A stretch of DNA of 64,000 nt, from contig JASANG010001469.1 in NCBI GenBank assembly GCA_030248215.1, forward strand, positions 286,444 through 350,443, in the 5' to 3' direction. Positions 49,762 to 63,100 of the stretch are shown here, piece after piece; the stretch's first letter is position 1; each line of letters opens with the position of its first letter. The DNA comes from Enoplolaimus lenunculus. Taxonomy: Eukaryota; Nematoda; Enoplea; Enoplida; Thoracostomopsidae. The notes beneath the pieces are model-generated. The model was given only the letters and a program-made list of their open reading frames with translations. It was not told the DNA's origin and searched no databases. The position numbers and the translations under genes were made by a program.

Positions 49762-50205
49762 ATAATTTGTAACATTTTGCCTACTTAAACAAAGTGATTA
49801 TGATTTGATCGCTAACGCGTCGAAGATAAGCTGTTTTGCAGGAAAAAACTGGTTATTGATTAATGTTTAGTGTAACCAGGAATAAGTTTGTACGTATCCC
49901 CCCTGTTTTGTGTATATGCGCCCCGTAGAAATACGTGTTCATTTACAGTAACCAAAAAGCCACTGGCAAACGGCGGGCCAGAAAAATTCAATGAACCAAA
50001 AAATTAATAAAAAATCAATCAGTCGCAAAAATTCTTAGATTAATTTTGAGGTAAAAAATTTCACAAACGACAGAAATTCATTTCCACCTCGTATACGGTG
50101 GCCAAACCCGCCAAGCCCAGCGCTTGTTGCCTTAAGTAGTCTCAACTTTAAATCTTTGACGAGTCTTCAATTTTCAAAACTAAACTTTGTTTTTATGCAG
50201 GTTTA

Positions 50206-50414
50206 GACCCATGTAAAGATCAGGAACGGAACGTTTTTCTGTGGGACTAGAAAAGAGTAAGCTTAAGCTTTATACAAACTTTTTTTATTTGGCTTAGGCT
50301 AAGCTTAGGCTTAGACTTATGAATATACCCATTCTTACGCTTAGGCTTATGCTTAGGCTTAGGCTTAGGAATATGCATATAAAAACTGTTCCACCCCTGT
50401 TGTTTTCATTGGTT
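50206..50414 (+). mobile_element. Family A MITE, subfamily 1
   Basis: GACCCATGTAAAGATCAGGA to CCTGTTGTTTTCATTGGTT, one spacer (AATATACCCATTCTTACGC). Confidence 0.82.
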
Positions 50415-50779
50415 CAAATTGAAATGAAACAACTCGAAATTGTAGACTGAAAAAAAAAATTAAAAGCAAATTTTGAATGAATTAATGTTTTGCAACTGGC
50501 TTCGGCCGATCACTAAATGCTACCGCAATGAAAGTAGTAGCTATGTAGTTTTTGTTTTTAAATTATTTCAAATTTAGCAATAAAAGTTTATACTGTCCCC
50601 TGGTGAATTTTCATGATATTACGTTTCGTTTGGACTTTATTTTGATATGAATATCCCGCTGGGTTAGTACGCAATAAAGGGAAGTTTTCACAAAATTTAC
50701 ATTATTTTATTTTATACCTTTTTTAGTTTTGCAACGTTGCGAGGATTTTGGTTTAAAAACGCATTCACAAAAACAACTC

Positions 50780-51409
50780 CACACAAAATTAATTGTCTTA
50801 AAATTTTAAGACATTTACTTTGTTTAAACTGTCAAAAAAATTAATGTCTTGTGTTTCAGACAGTAGTGGCCTTAAACAGCTCGGATATTTGTGTCTGAAA
50901 TGATGAAAACATATAAATGTGTTGTATTCAAGAAATTACATTTGCCAAATTATTAAAACACAAATTTCTTTCTTTCAAGAAATAGTTGTCATAAATTCAA
51001 GAATTAGTTTCTTATTTTATATACGTGTAAAAAAGTTGCTTCGTATATTTTGGGTTTAGCTCCGGCTTCCCCTAACCTAAGTTTCCGACTTGGACGTATG
51101 TTACGATGTATAATTAGTTCCTTTGGTTAAGCTTTAGCCCCCAATTTTGCAGTCGGTTCCACTGACAAATCTCTGTGTTTTATTTCAGACATATTTGTCT
51201 TTATATTTCAGCAATATTTGCCTTAATCATTCTTAAAACAAAGTCTTAATTTAACAGATTTAAGTGTGAAATTCTTTAAACCCATATTTCTAAAACATTT
51301 AAGAAATAAATGTCTGGAATTCAAGACATACATGTCTGGAGTCTGTATTAAGGCACAGTGGTCTTAATTTTCTGACATTTATTGAATAAAAGACAACTTA
51401 TTTTGTGTG
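50780..51409. mobile_element. Large TACACACAAAA-type MITE
   Basis: About 630 bp with inverted ends CACACAAAATTAATTGTCTT / AAGACAACTTATTTTGTGTG. Many AAGACA/TGTCTT and TTTCAAGAAAT motifs in both directions; no ORF. Confidence 0.7.
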
Positions 51410-51979
51410 TACCTACTGCAATACAAACTAAACCTGATTGGATGATATAATCATAGGGACACGGTAGTGTCACTATTATATGTTTCTTCCAAAAGTGTTC
51501 ACGTCTCTCTTATGTTTCTATCAAAAGTCTATTATTCTACTATTATATATACAAACGTATGTCATTCAAGATCATGGTAACCGGTGTTCATTCGCTATAT
51601 TTAAAGAAAATTTGTCGAAGTATTAAACGTAAACGTTTTCATAAGATCGGAACCGCAAAATTTCGCATTGGTATTTGGATTAAAATCTTGTCGCAAGGTG
51701 TTCTACAAGTCGAATTGTAACAACATTATCTTTATGTGCTACATAAGTACCTCAACATATACGTTAAGCTATTTATTTAACGAAAATACTATTGTTTAGT
51801 ACGTATATATGCGAAACATGTAGTGGACAATTACGAAAAACATGGCTTATATATTACAAATTAGTAATAACATAGCTAGTTTGGTGAAGGTACGGTAGAT
51901 CGACCCCTAGAAACTGTAAGATTATGTGATTTTCCGACGTATTGAGGCAGCTATTTCAAATTTATTTATATTCTTGTAG

Positions 51980-52290
51980 TGCCGCTGGTAAAAAAATATG
52001 CGCTTCAAAGTCTCAGCCTATTTTAAACAAAAACACCTCAAGTACTGCTATATAGTTAATACAGTTTTTCAGCTTGGGCGCGTTCAAGTCTATAATAAAT
52101 AATTTATGTGTATATTGATTTTCGAGAAGCAGATTTCAAATTATTTATACTTCAGGTCCGTGTAAAAAATGCGAGTTAATGAGAAATTAGGAAAAAGAAA
52201 AGTAGGGAAAAAAAAATTAATTAGTCAGGGAAGGAAGTAAGTATATACAAAGGGTACTGTTTTTTACAAATAGTAATGGATAACAGGAAG
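51980..52290. other. Axis of the giant inverted duplication
   Basis: About 300 bp between the last recognisable mirrored sequences. It also holds a loose direct echo ('agatttcaaattatttata' after 'agctatttcaaatttattta'). Confidence 0.7.
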
Positions 52291-55200
52291 AATATAAATA
52301 ACAGATTTAAATCAGCTCTAAATACGCGAAAATAATTACAGTTTAGGTCTTACCGACCTTCACCAAATAGTATGTATTATAATTTTAATCAATAAGCCAA
52401 TTTTTCGTAATTGTCCACTCAAATGTTTCGATATATAAAAACAATTTTCGTAAATATAGAAGTATGGTTGTTTATATAGAAAAATATTGTTACAATATAC
52501 GACTTTAGAACACCTTGAAAATTTTAATCCAAATACCAATGCGAATTTTGGTCATTATGAAACGTTTACGTTAATATTACAAATTTCTTTAATTAGAATA
52601 ACTTACAATCTTAATGACATACGTTTTATATATAATAGTAAATAATAATTTATAAAAACATAAGAGAGACGTAACATGAAGAAACATAAAGTACATACGT
52701 GTCCTATGATTATATCATCCAATAGGTAGTTTGTATTGAGAGGTACAAAATAAGTGTATTCAATAAATGAGAAATTAAACATTGTAATAGATAAATGATG
52801 CTTAATTAAATTTATTCTAAATGTTTAGATATGGTTAAAAATTACATAAATCTGTTAAATTAAACTTTAAGAATATTAAGGCAAATATGTAAATATAAAA
52901 CAAATATGCTAAATAAAAAAGAGATTTGTAGTAAATAAGGTAAGTAACAGGAATATTACATCGAAAGTCCAATAATTATAGGAAGCTAACCAAATAGAAT
53001 TTTTAAATATAAATAAGAAATATTTAATTTAAAATTAAGAAAGAAATTTTTTTAATAATTGAATAATTCTATACAACATAATGTATATCAAACAAATATT
53101 TAAGATATGTTGAAACAATTAATAAACAAGTAATGTTAAAATTTAAACAATATTTTGAGTTGTTTTGTGAATGGTTAACAAAATCTCGAACGTTAAAACT
53201 AAAAAGGTAAAATAATTGTTTATTATTACGTTAAGAAGATAAACAGAGAAATCGTGTAATGTAAATTTGTAAAATTCCCTATTGGATAACAGGGGATATC
53301 AATCAAAATAAAGTCCAAAAAAGTATATCGAAATAAGGACAATAAACTATTGTAATAAATATTAAAAACAAAAATACATAGTATAATGGTAGATTTAGTG
53401 ATCGGCCGAGCAGTGCAAAATTAAATTCAAAATTTGTTTTAATTTTTTTTCAGTTAAATTTCGAGTTGTTCATTTCAATTGAACAATAAAACAACAGGGG
53501 TGGACAGTATATGCATACTAATAGAGAAGCTAAGGAGAAATATCATAAGTTAAGTAGTATAGAATAAAAAGTTGTATAAAGTTAAGTTATTTTTAGTCCC
53601 AAGAAAACGTTCCGTTCCTTTAATAAACTGAAAAAAAAAGTTAGTTTGAAAATTAAATGTAAAGATTTAAAGTAATATAAGGACAGCGCTGCTTCGGGCT
53701 AGGGTGGTTTGTGTTTGAATTTTTTACCTCAAAATAATCAAAGATTTTTTATTTTTTATAAATTTGTCATTGAATTTTTCTCCCGTTAGCTTGGTACTTA
53801 AATAACAGTATTAGAAAACAAACAGGGATACGTACAAATTATTCCTAAAAACATTAATCATACAGTTTTCCTAACAGTTTGTAGTCACAATATTTGTAGT
53901 AGAAATTACAAATTATGGCCAATAAAACAGGATCGATCGTTTTCCAGAGGGGTATAATGTGTAGTTTAAGTTTGACATTTTTGTTTAAGCTTACGTTAGT
54001 TAGGAATATCATCATCGCTTAAGTAGGTTAGGTTTGAGTCAGTTTAGAATGCGTATATATTTCCCTTTCATACACCAAATATTAATATACAGCTTACAAT
54101 ATTTTAACGTTTTTTAGCTTAAAAGTCAAATATTTTTAGTTTCGTGCCAGGAGACATAAACTGTCTTTTCTATAAAGTTGAGTTCGCTTGCCGAAAAAAC
54201 AATTCGCTTATAACTCAAGGACGGTATCTGAAAATTAAGTTTCTGCTAAATGGGATCGAAATAATTTTGGAGACGGGGCGAAGATGCGTCGAGAGAACAA
54301 ACAGCCCATCGAGGTTAAGACTATTACCTAATTAGCTTAAACGTCATGACTTGATTACACATGCCCTCGAATACTGTGTTTCCGTTTGAGAAAATTAAAC
54401 AATACAGGCCCCTTCCTAGGAAGCTATATAGGAGGGGATCTTTTGTAAAGGTTAATTTCTAAGATTTTTCTCTCCCCATCCGTAAAAACAAATAACATAA
54501 TTCTTAACTAAACAAGGGTAGATAATGACAGAAAGGGGTATTTAGTACATCATTTTACATGGGTATGTATAATATTTAAGGTACCCCCTCTGTAAAGTTG
54601 TAAGGTTGTATATATTTCTGCAAAGCATCCCTAATTCATTGTAAATTAACTGCAGGAGAAAGGGTGCTCCCCCGTAGTTGGATTAACTCCGCACGAGAGT
54701 GCATTTTCGGGTTTTTGTTCTGGATCGGGTGGGGGTCTTTTAGGGGGCCTTCTCAATTGGGTGTATGAGGGGGCTTCCGGCTAGTTAAAAAGATATTCGT
54801 ATTTCTAATAGAGGATCCCTTTTCTTACCTATATAATTCGCGAAGGGTAACTCCGTTATCTTTTACTCTTTTTCCAGTAATAACAAAAGTAGCTGTTTAT
54901 CGATATTAAAATATTTTAGCTATGTGGTATATTGCTAGGGGGTTAAGAGGGGACAGCAACCCCCCCCCAAAGAAACACCAGAAGCTTACAAAGATACATC
55001 AGGTTCGGAGATGGAAAAACCAACGAAATAAAACGGTACGACATTGTTCGCAACGACGCGTCGTCGTTTTTGTTCAACGAATTATTTTGTATGGCACAAA
55101 TTTAATTAAACATTTTAAAAGTTATTCTTGACTATTTAAAACACAGTTATAAATAATAAATAATATACTGTAGTGACCCGAAGAGGGCCCCATTTTGAGT

Positions 55201-57134
55201 GCCAATCAATAAGAGTCCGTATCCGTAATTAGATTTCGTTGTTAGTGAGTTTGACAACCTATTACTAACTGATGATAGTTGCAAAACACATTTGATTTGA
55301 GAATATGGGCCAAGAATTTGATTAAATAAATAATCAAATATATGACAGTAGAAAAAAAGGTTGAATAATTTAAGGGTAGTGCTATACTTGTCGTCGGGTT
55401 TGTTTACAAATTAGTCTACAGTGCCGTCTGCCGAGGGGCCAAACCTTGGTTTCGACCGGTGCCAAACGAACCAAAATGATATCAAAAGGCGAGGTTAATT
55501 TAGAAATTACAAAATTTAAAATTAACGTCTTAATTGTTGTGTTCGCGATATATTTTTCAAATAGTTTCCTATATAAAACACATTGTGAGCGTCAGATGAA
55601 GCATTTGCATGGCTAAGATTTTCGCACCATAAACACTGGTGAACTGATCTGCCAAATGTCCGGCATCACCCCGTACATCGAATATTACCGCTGTTTATTG
55701 CAAACTGCAGTAAACGTTTAGTGCAAGTTTTGCAAACTTGCAAATTGTAGAAAAAATAACACCGCAACAAACACGGCTTTCTATGCAAACATTGAGAAAT
55801 CGCATCAGCTTGAGGAGGTACAAACAAACGACAATCAAATCTGCCCCCCCCTTCAAATAGACAATGAAAAGCTTAAGCTTTGAAATATATTCTTACTGAT
55901 TTAGAGCTAAAAATTCGCACACGGGGTGCGTACGCTATATTTTTAAAATTCGTATAAAATGAAACGAGTTTTGTATAAAGTTGTATTTTGGCCTAACTGT
56001 ATATTCAGCGGTGGATTTCAAACATTTCTGTCTCACGATTAGTGCGTGCAGGCAAAAGTTTATAAAATGCAATTTTTACTGTATGCTATATATATGCGAA
56101 AATGTCCAAAAGGGAAAAATTGTAAGGTATGAACGTTACCATTTTATCGCGAATCATTTATTTGATGGGGGTGTACGGATCTTCGCTCGCATCTGAATCT
56201 CAGTGTTTAACCAATCGAACATATACTCGCAGTGTAAAATCTCCACAAAATGTGAGCGTTCCTTCGGGCTCCAGCGTCACACTCCTGTAGCTCAGTGGTC
56301 ATCGTAAACGTTTCCCACCCGGGACGTTAGGGATCGAATCTTACACTGAAATTACATCTCAAAGTATAAAATTGAAAATATTCATGTGAAAATGAGTTAA
56401 GAAAAATATTGAAACCTTTAATCTTTTCCACATAAAGTATGTATACTAAAGCAGTGCTGTTGAGTGACCCGAATTAGAGGGGGGACTGATATTTATTTGG
56501 ACTCTGCAGACTGTACCCCTTGTTATTCAGTTACGGAATCTCCGTCGGCCCTTCGTTACTGATATATCCTATCCAACTATACAATTAAATTAAACGAGTA
56601 TTTGTTTTGTAGTAAAAGCTTGATCGACAATGCAAGGTTATGCTTAGGAATGCATTTCCAAAACTAAAGTATGCTTTAAAGTTTTTAGAGTCATTCATGC
56701 ACTACGCTTGATGATAATTGATATTTATGAACTCTAATTGGGGTTTACGGACTCTATCCACTTACGGACTCTTATTAGGGATACGAACTGCTATTTAGTG
56801 GGACTTAAAATGTGAATCCCTTTTTATTGCCCCCCTCTTTATACGGGATCCCTAGAGTAGAGTCACACCTGCGCCAGACTATCTCGTAGAGTTAGAGATA
56901 TATGGCTCTAGGGCCTATATTTTTTATATGTGTGCAGCATCTATGACCAGTTGGAGATTAGGCATATAACCTGACGTATTACGAATTTTAAGCTTTTGCA
57001 AGGTAATATTTCAAAAGCATAATCAAAAATAATCATGCTAAAACAAACAAATATAATCAGATAACCTTCGTTGTCTGACCCTCTAGCATAAGATATTATA
57101 GTGAAGAATAAAAATATGTTTAAAGGTATATAGG

Positions 57135-57318
57135 CAGTGGCGGATCCAGGATCTTAAAATGGGGGGGGGGCAAAATTTCACAGGTAATAAACTTTATTTT
57201 TCACCCATACTGTAATGAGCTAAATAAAAGGGGGTCTCCAGTTTGGTCCCAATATAATTTTTGTCGAGATGCTGTTAGGGTGGGCACGGCTCTCCCCCCC
57301 CCCGTGGATCCGCCATTG
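57135..57318. mobile_element. hAT-type MITE, mirror copy
   Basis: Mirror of 45728-45915, ends CAGTGGCGGATCCAGG and GGATCCGCCATTG; homopolymers differ in length. Confidence 0.85.
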
Positions 57319-59367
57319 TATATAGACGTCAAAACTGATGAGAAATGTCTATTTTTTCTTTAGAAAATAAAGAATATTTATAAATAACAACCTTCAAGCG
57401 ATTATTACCTAAAATGAAAGTTTTTTGTTACGATTAAGGCGCGGTGTTATTTTTCAGTTCGAAAGTTTGGTAAGAAAGATATTTACATTAGACGCTTGCT
57501 AGTCAAACGATGTAAGTTTTCGTTTTCGTGGGAAGGGAAATTCTGAGCGGTGTTATACAACACTATTATAACGAAGGCTTAGAATTATGGGCCAGTAACG
57601 AACAGGGGCAGAACAGTATTATAAGCATATTCCTAACCCTAAGCCTAAGCCTAAGCTTAAAGCTTAAGCGCGAGAATGAGCATATTCTAGCCTAAGCCTA
57701 AGCCCAGGCCTAAGCGTAAGGATTAAGGTATTGAGATATATTATCATAAAATTATGTTGAAGATCAAAGTGAAATGTTACAAAACAGTGCTGAGCGTTTT
57801 TTTTGCACTACAAATAAAACAATTTCAAGCTTATAGACAATCGGACCAATGTATATAAACAGGGCCGGAATAGTAGTATAGAGCATATTTCCTAAGCCTA
57901 AGCCAAAGCGGAAAGATGAGCCTAATAATAAACCTAAGCTTAAGCGTAAGCCAAAGCGAAAAGATGAGCCTACCCCTAAAACCTAAGCTAAGCCTAAGCC
58001 AAGCGGAAGGATGAGCATATCCCTAAGCCTCAGCCTAAGCCTAATGCCTAAAGCCTAAGCCAAAGCAAAAGGATTAGCCTATTCCCGAGCCTAAGACTTA
58101 AACTTAGCCTAAGACTAAGCAAAGTGAGTCCAAAGCTTAACCTGGCTCATTACAGCCCCAGCGAAAACAATTACGGCCCTGTTGTATTGGTAGGCCGACA
58201 ATCAGATAGGGGCAAGCAAGGTGAGGTTATAAATTGGGAATTGTGTTAAATTGAATGGTATAGAGTGTTTCATGAAAGATAGGGAAGAATTAACTTATTA
58301 TTTTAGTAGGGTGGAGTATTATGTGGTGCGTTGGCGCTCGTGAATTGTCATAGGTGTAGTTAGGAGGTGGTAGAGGGTGAAGAAGGAGGAGTATAAAAGT
58401 AAGCGCATAGTTTAGATATGAAGTTTAGATAGATATTATGATATATTTTTAGAGTGGGATAAATTAAGTATAGGTTTGTGTATGTATATAACTGCCTGGT
58501 TAATATGTAGTAGAAGGGAGGGGGTATAGTAATAGGTCTGATTGGTCATATGGAGTCGTATTGTATAGAGTCGTAGCAGATAGAGTCCCTAAACCATTAT
58601 TAGAGTAGAGTCCATAAATATCAGTTATTCCTAATTGCAGCGCATAAATGATTCCAAGACCATATAAGTTGAGTATATGCAAAACTTTAAAGAATACTTT
58701 ACGTTTGAAACTATATCCCTAAGCATAAGACAAAGGTTTAATTTAACGGATAATTGTACGGCCGGATATGTATCAAGTATCGAAGGACGGTGTAGGGCGG
58801 GTTAAAATAAATAACAGCCCGTAACCGAATAACAGTGAATTCCCTCTGGAGACGCCAAATGAATATCAGTCCCACGCTCTTAATCGCGTCACTACAGTAT
58901 GATTATTCAATTAATAAATTTTTACAAAACCAACAAGGGTGCATGTCCGTTTTGGCTTAGAATCACAACACCCTGTATGAAAGAACCAAGGCAAAGCTTA
59001 CTTTTTAGCTTATACAAGTGCAGTGTAACAGTAGGTTATCTGGCTTGTTCTATAGGTAGGAACCAGTTCTGTTTGACAAAATATATGAACTGGTAATCTA
59101 ATTATGACCCTGCAAATTCTAAAAGGTTATTTTTCACTCGCTATGAAACAAGAAAATAAAAAAGTGCCTAGTAGAGCATTATCAATTTTAATAATATATA
59201 TTAGGGTTCAACCCGAATTTCTGTTCCAGCCGGAATTCCTGCAAAAATTCAATTCTTGTTCCTGTTCCTGCATTCCATACAAATATGCAGGAATCCAATT
59301 TTTTCCGGTTTTGTAGCAAATTATTAATAATAGTTTAAACGTAGAAAACTTTGTCTTTACAAAATTG

Positions 59368-59604
59368 TTATTTCGACATGAGTTTTTGCAATAGCTTCAA
59401 TTTTATCAATAAACTGTTTCTGTTGCGTTTTCGCAAACCTTGATGATAAAATAGTGATATAATTCGTTTCAGCATTTTTTGGCGTGTTTTTCTAAAACGT
59501 CCAACAGTAAATCGGCAACGGGAAGTTATTTCAAATTCCGGTGATGCAAGAATAAGCGGCGACCACACGCAAAGGAGCGCAATAAACAATGATAAACGAA
59601 ACAT
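59368..59604 (-). CDS. Candidate secreted basic peptide precursor, mirror copy
   Basis: Starts MFRLSLFIALLCVWSPLILA and keeps SPEFEITSRCRFTVGRF. It differs at a few residues from the 43.29 kb copy and ends earlier. It is not independent evidence if the arm is an artefact. Confidence 0.33.
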   Translation of the reverse strand: MFRLSLFIALLCVWSPLILASPEFEITSRCRFTVGRFRKTRQKMLKRIISLFYHQGLRKRNRNSLLIKLKLLQKLMSK

Positions 59605-61454
59605 TCGTCTGTTATATTCGAGTTAGAAGCCAAATGCAAATTTAGTAACTTTGGCCCATGTAAAGATCAGGGCAGAGAGTTTTATTTGACTAGAATAGAG
59701 TAAGCTTAAGCTTTTGACTAGTTTTTTTGCTTGGCTTTAGCTTAGACTTACGCTTTTAATACTGTTCCAATGTCCCTGTTGTTTACATTGGCCGGAACTT
59801 TTACGAATGTCACCTTGGCATTTTTTTACACAATTTTTCTTTTTATATTTTGATTTGAATTTAAAATTTCTCACCCGAAAAATAGTTCAACCTGGTTCAG
59901 GCTGTACTTTTCACGTTTTACTGCATTAGTGATCATATATGTCTTTTGGGAATACCGGATACCGGTTACAGAAAAATCAGACCACCAAAAACATCAGACC
60001 CATCTCGTCCTATTTTTATATTACAACAAATCAGAGCCCCGAAATTTGTGTACTACACGAGATATCAGACCTCAGTGGTGATTTTTTTCTTGGTCTAATG
60101 TTTCCTAGAACACCGGCTCTTAGATTCAAATATAGTCATGTGTTTTTGACTTTGGATAAGTAGAATATCTAAATATAAAACTGAACGTTAAAAGCAGTCA
60201 TGAGCCGCTTCAAGCTAAATTAGTTAAATTTAAAAAACAACATTTATTCACACAGTTCGATAGACAAATCGAGTGAATTTCAAAAAAAGTTTCAACTCGT
60301 ACACAGAGTAAGAGATAATAACTCATATTTAGTTTCTTTAAATCAAACTGATTACTATTATCGCGTCTGAGATTGCAGATTTTGACATAGTTTCAGGCTT
60401 GAAATGGTATACTTTTTTGTTAAAGTTTAGCTTTTTTACTGACACCAGTATATGACCCATTTTGCGTGATTGCTAAAACTACGTTCATATTTGAAATTTC
60501 AGGCCAATAATTCTTTTTTTTTAAGAAAAAAGGCTGTAGGAGGATGTCCAGACAGCACGAAATGAAAGAAACAAATAAGCTACAATTTAAATCACAACCA
60601 ATCAAAGCTAAAAATATACAATTTTGCAGCCCAAAACGAACCATTTATAAAGCGAACAATTATTGATATTACAGTGAAATTTGATTGGCTATTGCAATAG
60701 TTCCCTGAGTGGTTCCACTTTTGAAGAATAGTTTAAGCCAGGGGCGTACGCAAAAATATACGTTTGGGGGGGCACTGAATAATTTTGCAAGGGGGGACTT
60801 GTTGTGGAAATTTTAAAAAAAATCAAAATGGATCGGAAAATCAATTTTAATCGCATTGTCTGGCCGAGTCTATTTGGAGGGCACCAGCCAAATTTGGAGG
60901 GCACGGCCCCCAGTGCCACCAATCATGGGGACACCTTGGTTTAAGCTACTGACCATAGCATGAATTAAACTTGCCCCTAAGCCAGGATCTGTACCAGAGC
61001 GGGGCCAAGGCACTGATGCTGAGATCAAAAGTGGGACCGGACAGTGCTGGAGCTTACAGGGGTAGGGGCTTCCCCCAAACTCCATGGTGGGGGCCGCCAA
61101 ACTCGCGAGCGAAGCGAGCGAGAAGTCCGACGCAGTTTAAAACTTCGGCGGTTTTTCTTTGAAAACCGGTTAGGGTGGGGACCTCTTTAGGGGTGATTTA
61201 CGGTTTACTTTTCAGCGCCGCACAAATCGTACGGAGCTGTAAACGATGCAGACGTTTGCTGCCGCTCGATGACGTGCGATGTCGTCCGCTGCCGATAGGC
61301 GGCACTATACGGCACCGCACGTCACATATAAATGTAAATTTTAGATGTGCCGCGCGTAGGCGTCTTGCGCCGTTCGACATTGATCGTAAATTTCTGTATG
61401 TTCGACATTCCACGAATATTTTTTGGAAGCTGTACTATTATGTATTGTGAAACC

Positions 61455-61730
61455 GTTTAACCCTTTAACTCATAGAGTATACTATGAGCAACTAAATGCA
61501 ATAATGTACGAGCAATACACACACTGTGAGCTGTGTTTAAACATTTATAACATATATGCGCAGTGCAAATTCTCCACAAGACGTGAGAGCCCCCACGGGC
61601 TCGAGCGTCAAGCTCCTATAGCTCACTGGTTATCGTAAACGCCTCCCACCCGTGAGACTGGGAATCGAATCTTACCTTAAAATAACACCTCATATGAAAT
61701 TGAAAATATTCATGTGAGAAAGGGTTAAAC
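61455..61730 (+). mobile_element. Family S tRNA-containing element, mirror copy
   Basis: GTTTAACCCTTT to AAAGGGTTAAAC with A box, CGCCTCCCACCC arm and B box in the forward orientation. Confidence 0.75.
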
Positions 61731-62439
61731 AGCTTTTGATACTTTTAAGTGTATTTTTGACAGAAATGATTGTAAACAAAAAAAACGCCCGTTTCAAAAA
61801 CGGCATATATTCAAAATATATATTTATCTGCTTCAATCTGTACCCATTAAAACCACATCATACATGGCGGTACACAGGAACGGATACCAGCTGATATTGC
61901 CATATTTTCGAAACAAGGTATATTTACACAGGTTTCAAAAGCATCCTTCCGCCGGCATCTGCTGAACAACTTTTTGGCCGCTCGTTGAAAATTTTTAATT
62001 CAAGTTTACACCCATCCGGTCTAATGTACAGAACAGGGTCAGCACAGTATTATAAGCATATTCCTAAGCCTAAGCCTAAGCCTAAGCCTAATCGTAAAAA
62101 TGCGCATATTCCAACGCCTAAGTCTAAACCTAAAGCCAAGCAAAAAAATTAATAGTCTAAAGCTTAAGCTTACTCTATTGCATTTTTAAAGATAAAACAA
62201 TCCGACCTCCACACCCTCTACATGGGTCCGCATCAAAACAAAACGCTTAGCTGAGCCTGTAAAAGCAAAACGGGTTGCAAAAACCGAAGCTTTTTAATTG
62301 TAATAGAAATTTAGTTTTCTATACAAAACCAATTCTATATTCCCACAGGATCCCGCTATGAATCATCAATGAGAAGCATTGGATTCATCGTCATGCAAAG
62401 GACAACACCGCATACAGGACGGCGATTTTTGTTTGTGAA

Positions 62440-63100
62440 GATTTTCTTCTCCGCCGCAATGATCCGCCTATAGGCCGATCTTTTCTCCTGAATGATTCGT
62501 TTAAGCCGATCATTTTCCTCTTTGGAATGATTCGTTTAGGCGGATCGTTTTTTCCGGGAAAGATCCGCCCAGGGTCGATCGTTTTTCTCGGAACGATCCG
62601 CCCAGGCCGATCATTTTTCTGGGAATGATCCGTTTAGGCTGATCGTTTTTTGCGGGAAAGATCCGCCCAGGTGCATATCGTTTTCTCGGAAACGATCTGC
62701 CCAGGCCGATCATTTTTCTCTGAATGATCCGTTTAGACCGCTCGTTTTTTCCGGGCAAGATCCATCTAAGCCAATTATTTTTTCAGAAATAATTCGCCTA
62801 GGTTGATCTTTGTCTCCGAAAATATCTGCCTTGGCTGATCTTTCGTCTCGTAATAATCCTCCAAGAAAGATGCTAGCGCTTTTCCAGCAATAATCTTTCT
62901 AGGCGGACCTTTTTTCGTGTAAAAGATCAGCTTAAGTTGATCATTTTTCCGGAATGATCCGTCTAGGCATATCGTTTTTTCCGACACATCGGCCAAAGTT
63001 AATAACTTTTTTACCAGGAATCGCCTAAACCGATCTTTTTTCCCGGAAAAAGTCCGCTTGTTTTGTCTCGGAATGATCCGCGTAGGCCGATTTTTTTCAA
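62440..63100 (-). repeat. Dyad minisatellite, mirror copy
   Basis: Reverse of the array at 39.8-40.4 kb; unit order is kept. Confidence 0.9.

Larger units (their letters stand above)
38878..51980 (+). repeat. Left arm of giant inverted duplication
   Basis: Every landmark here recurs in reverse order and orientation to its right: the 39.8 kb minisatellite, tRNA-containing elements, the secreted ORF, hAT MITE and family G copies. The base pairs 38878 and 64000 match, so the repeat continues beyond the window. Confidence 0.95.
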
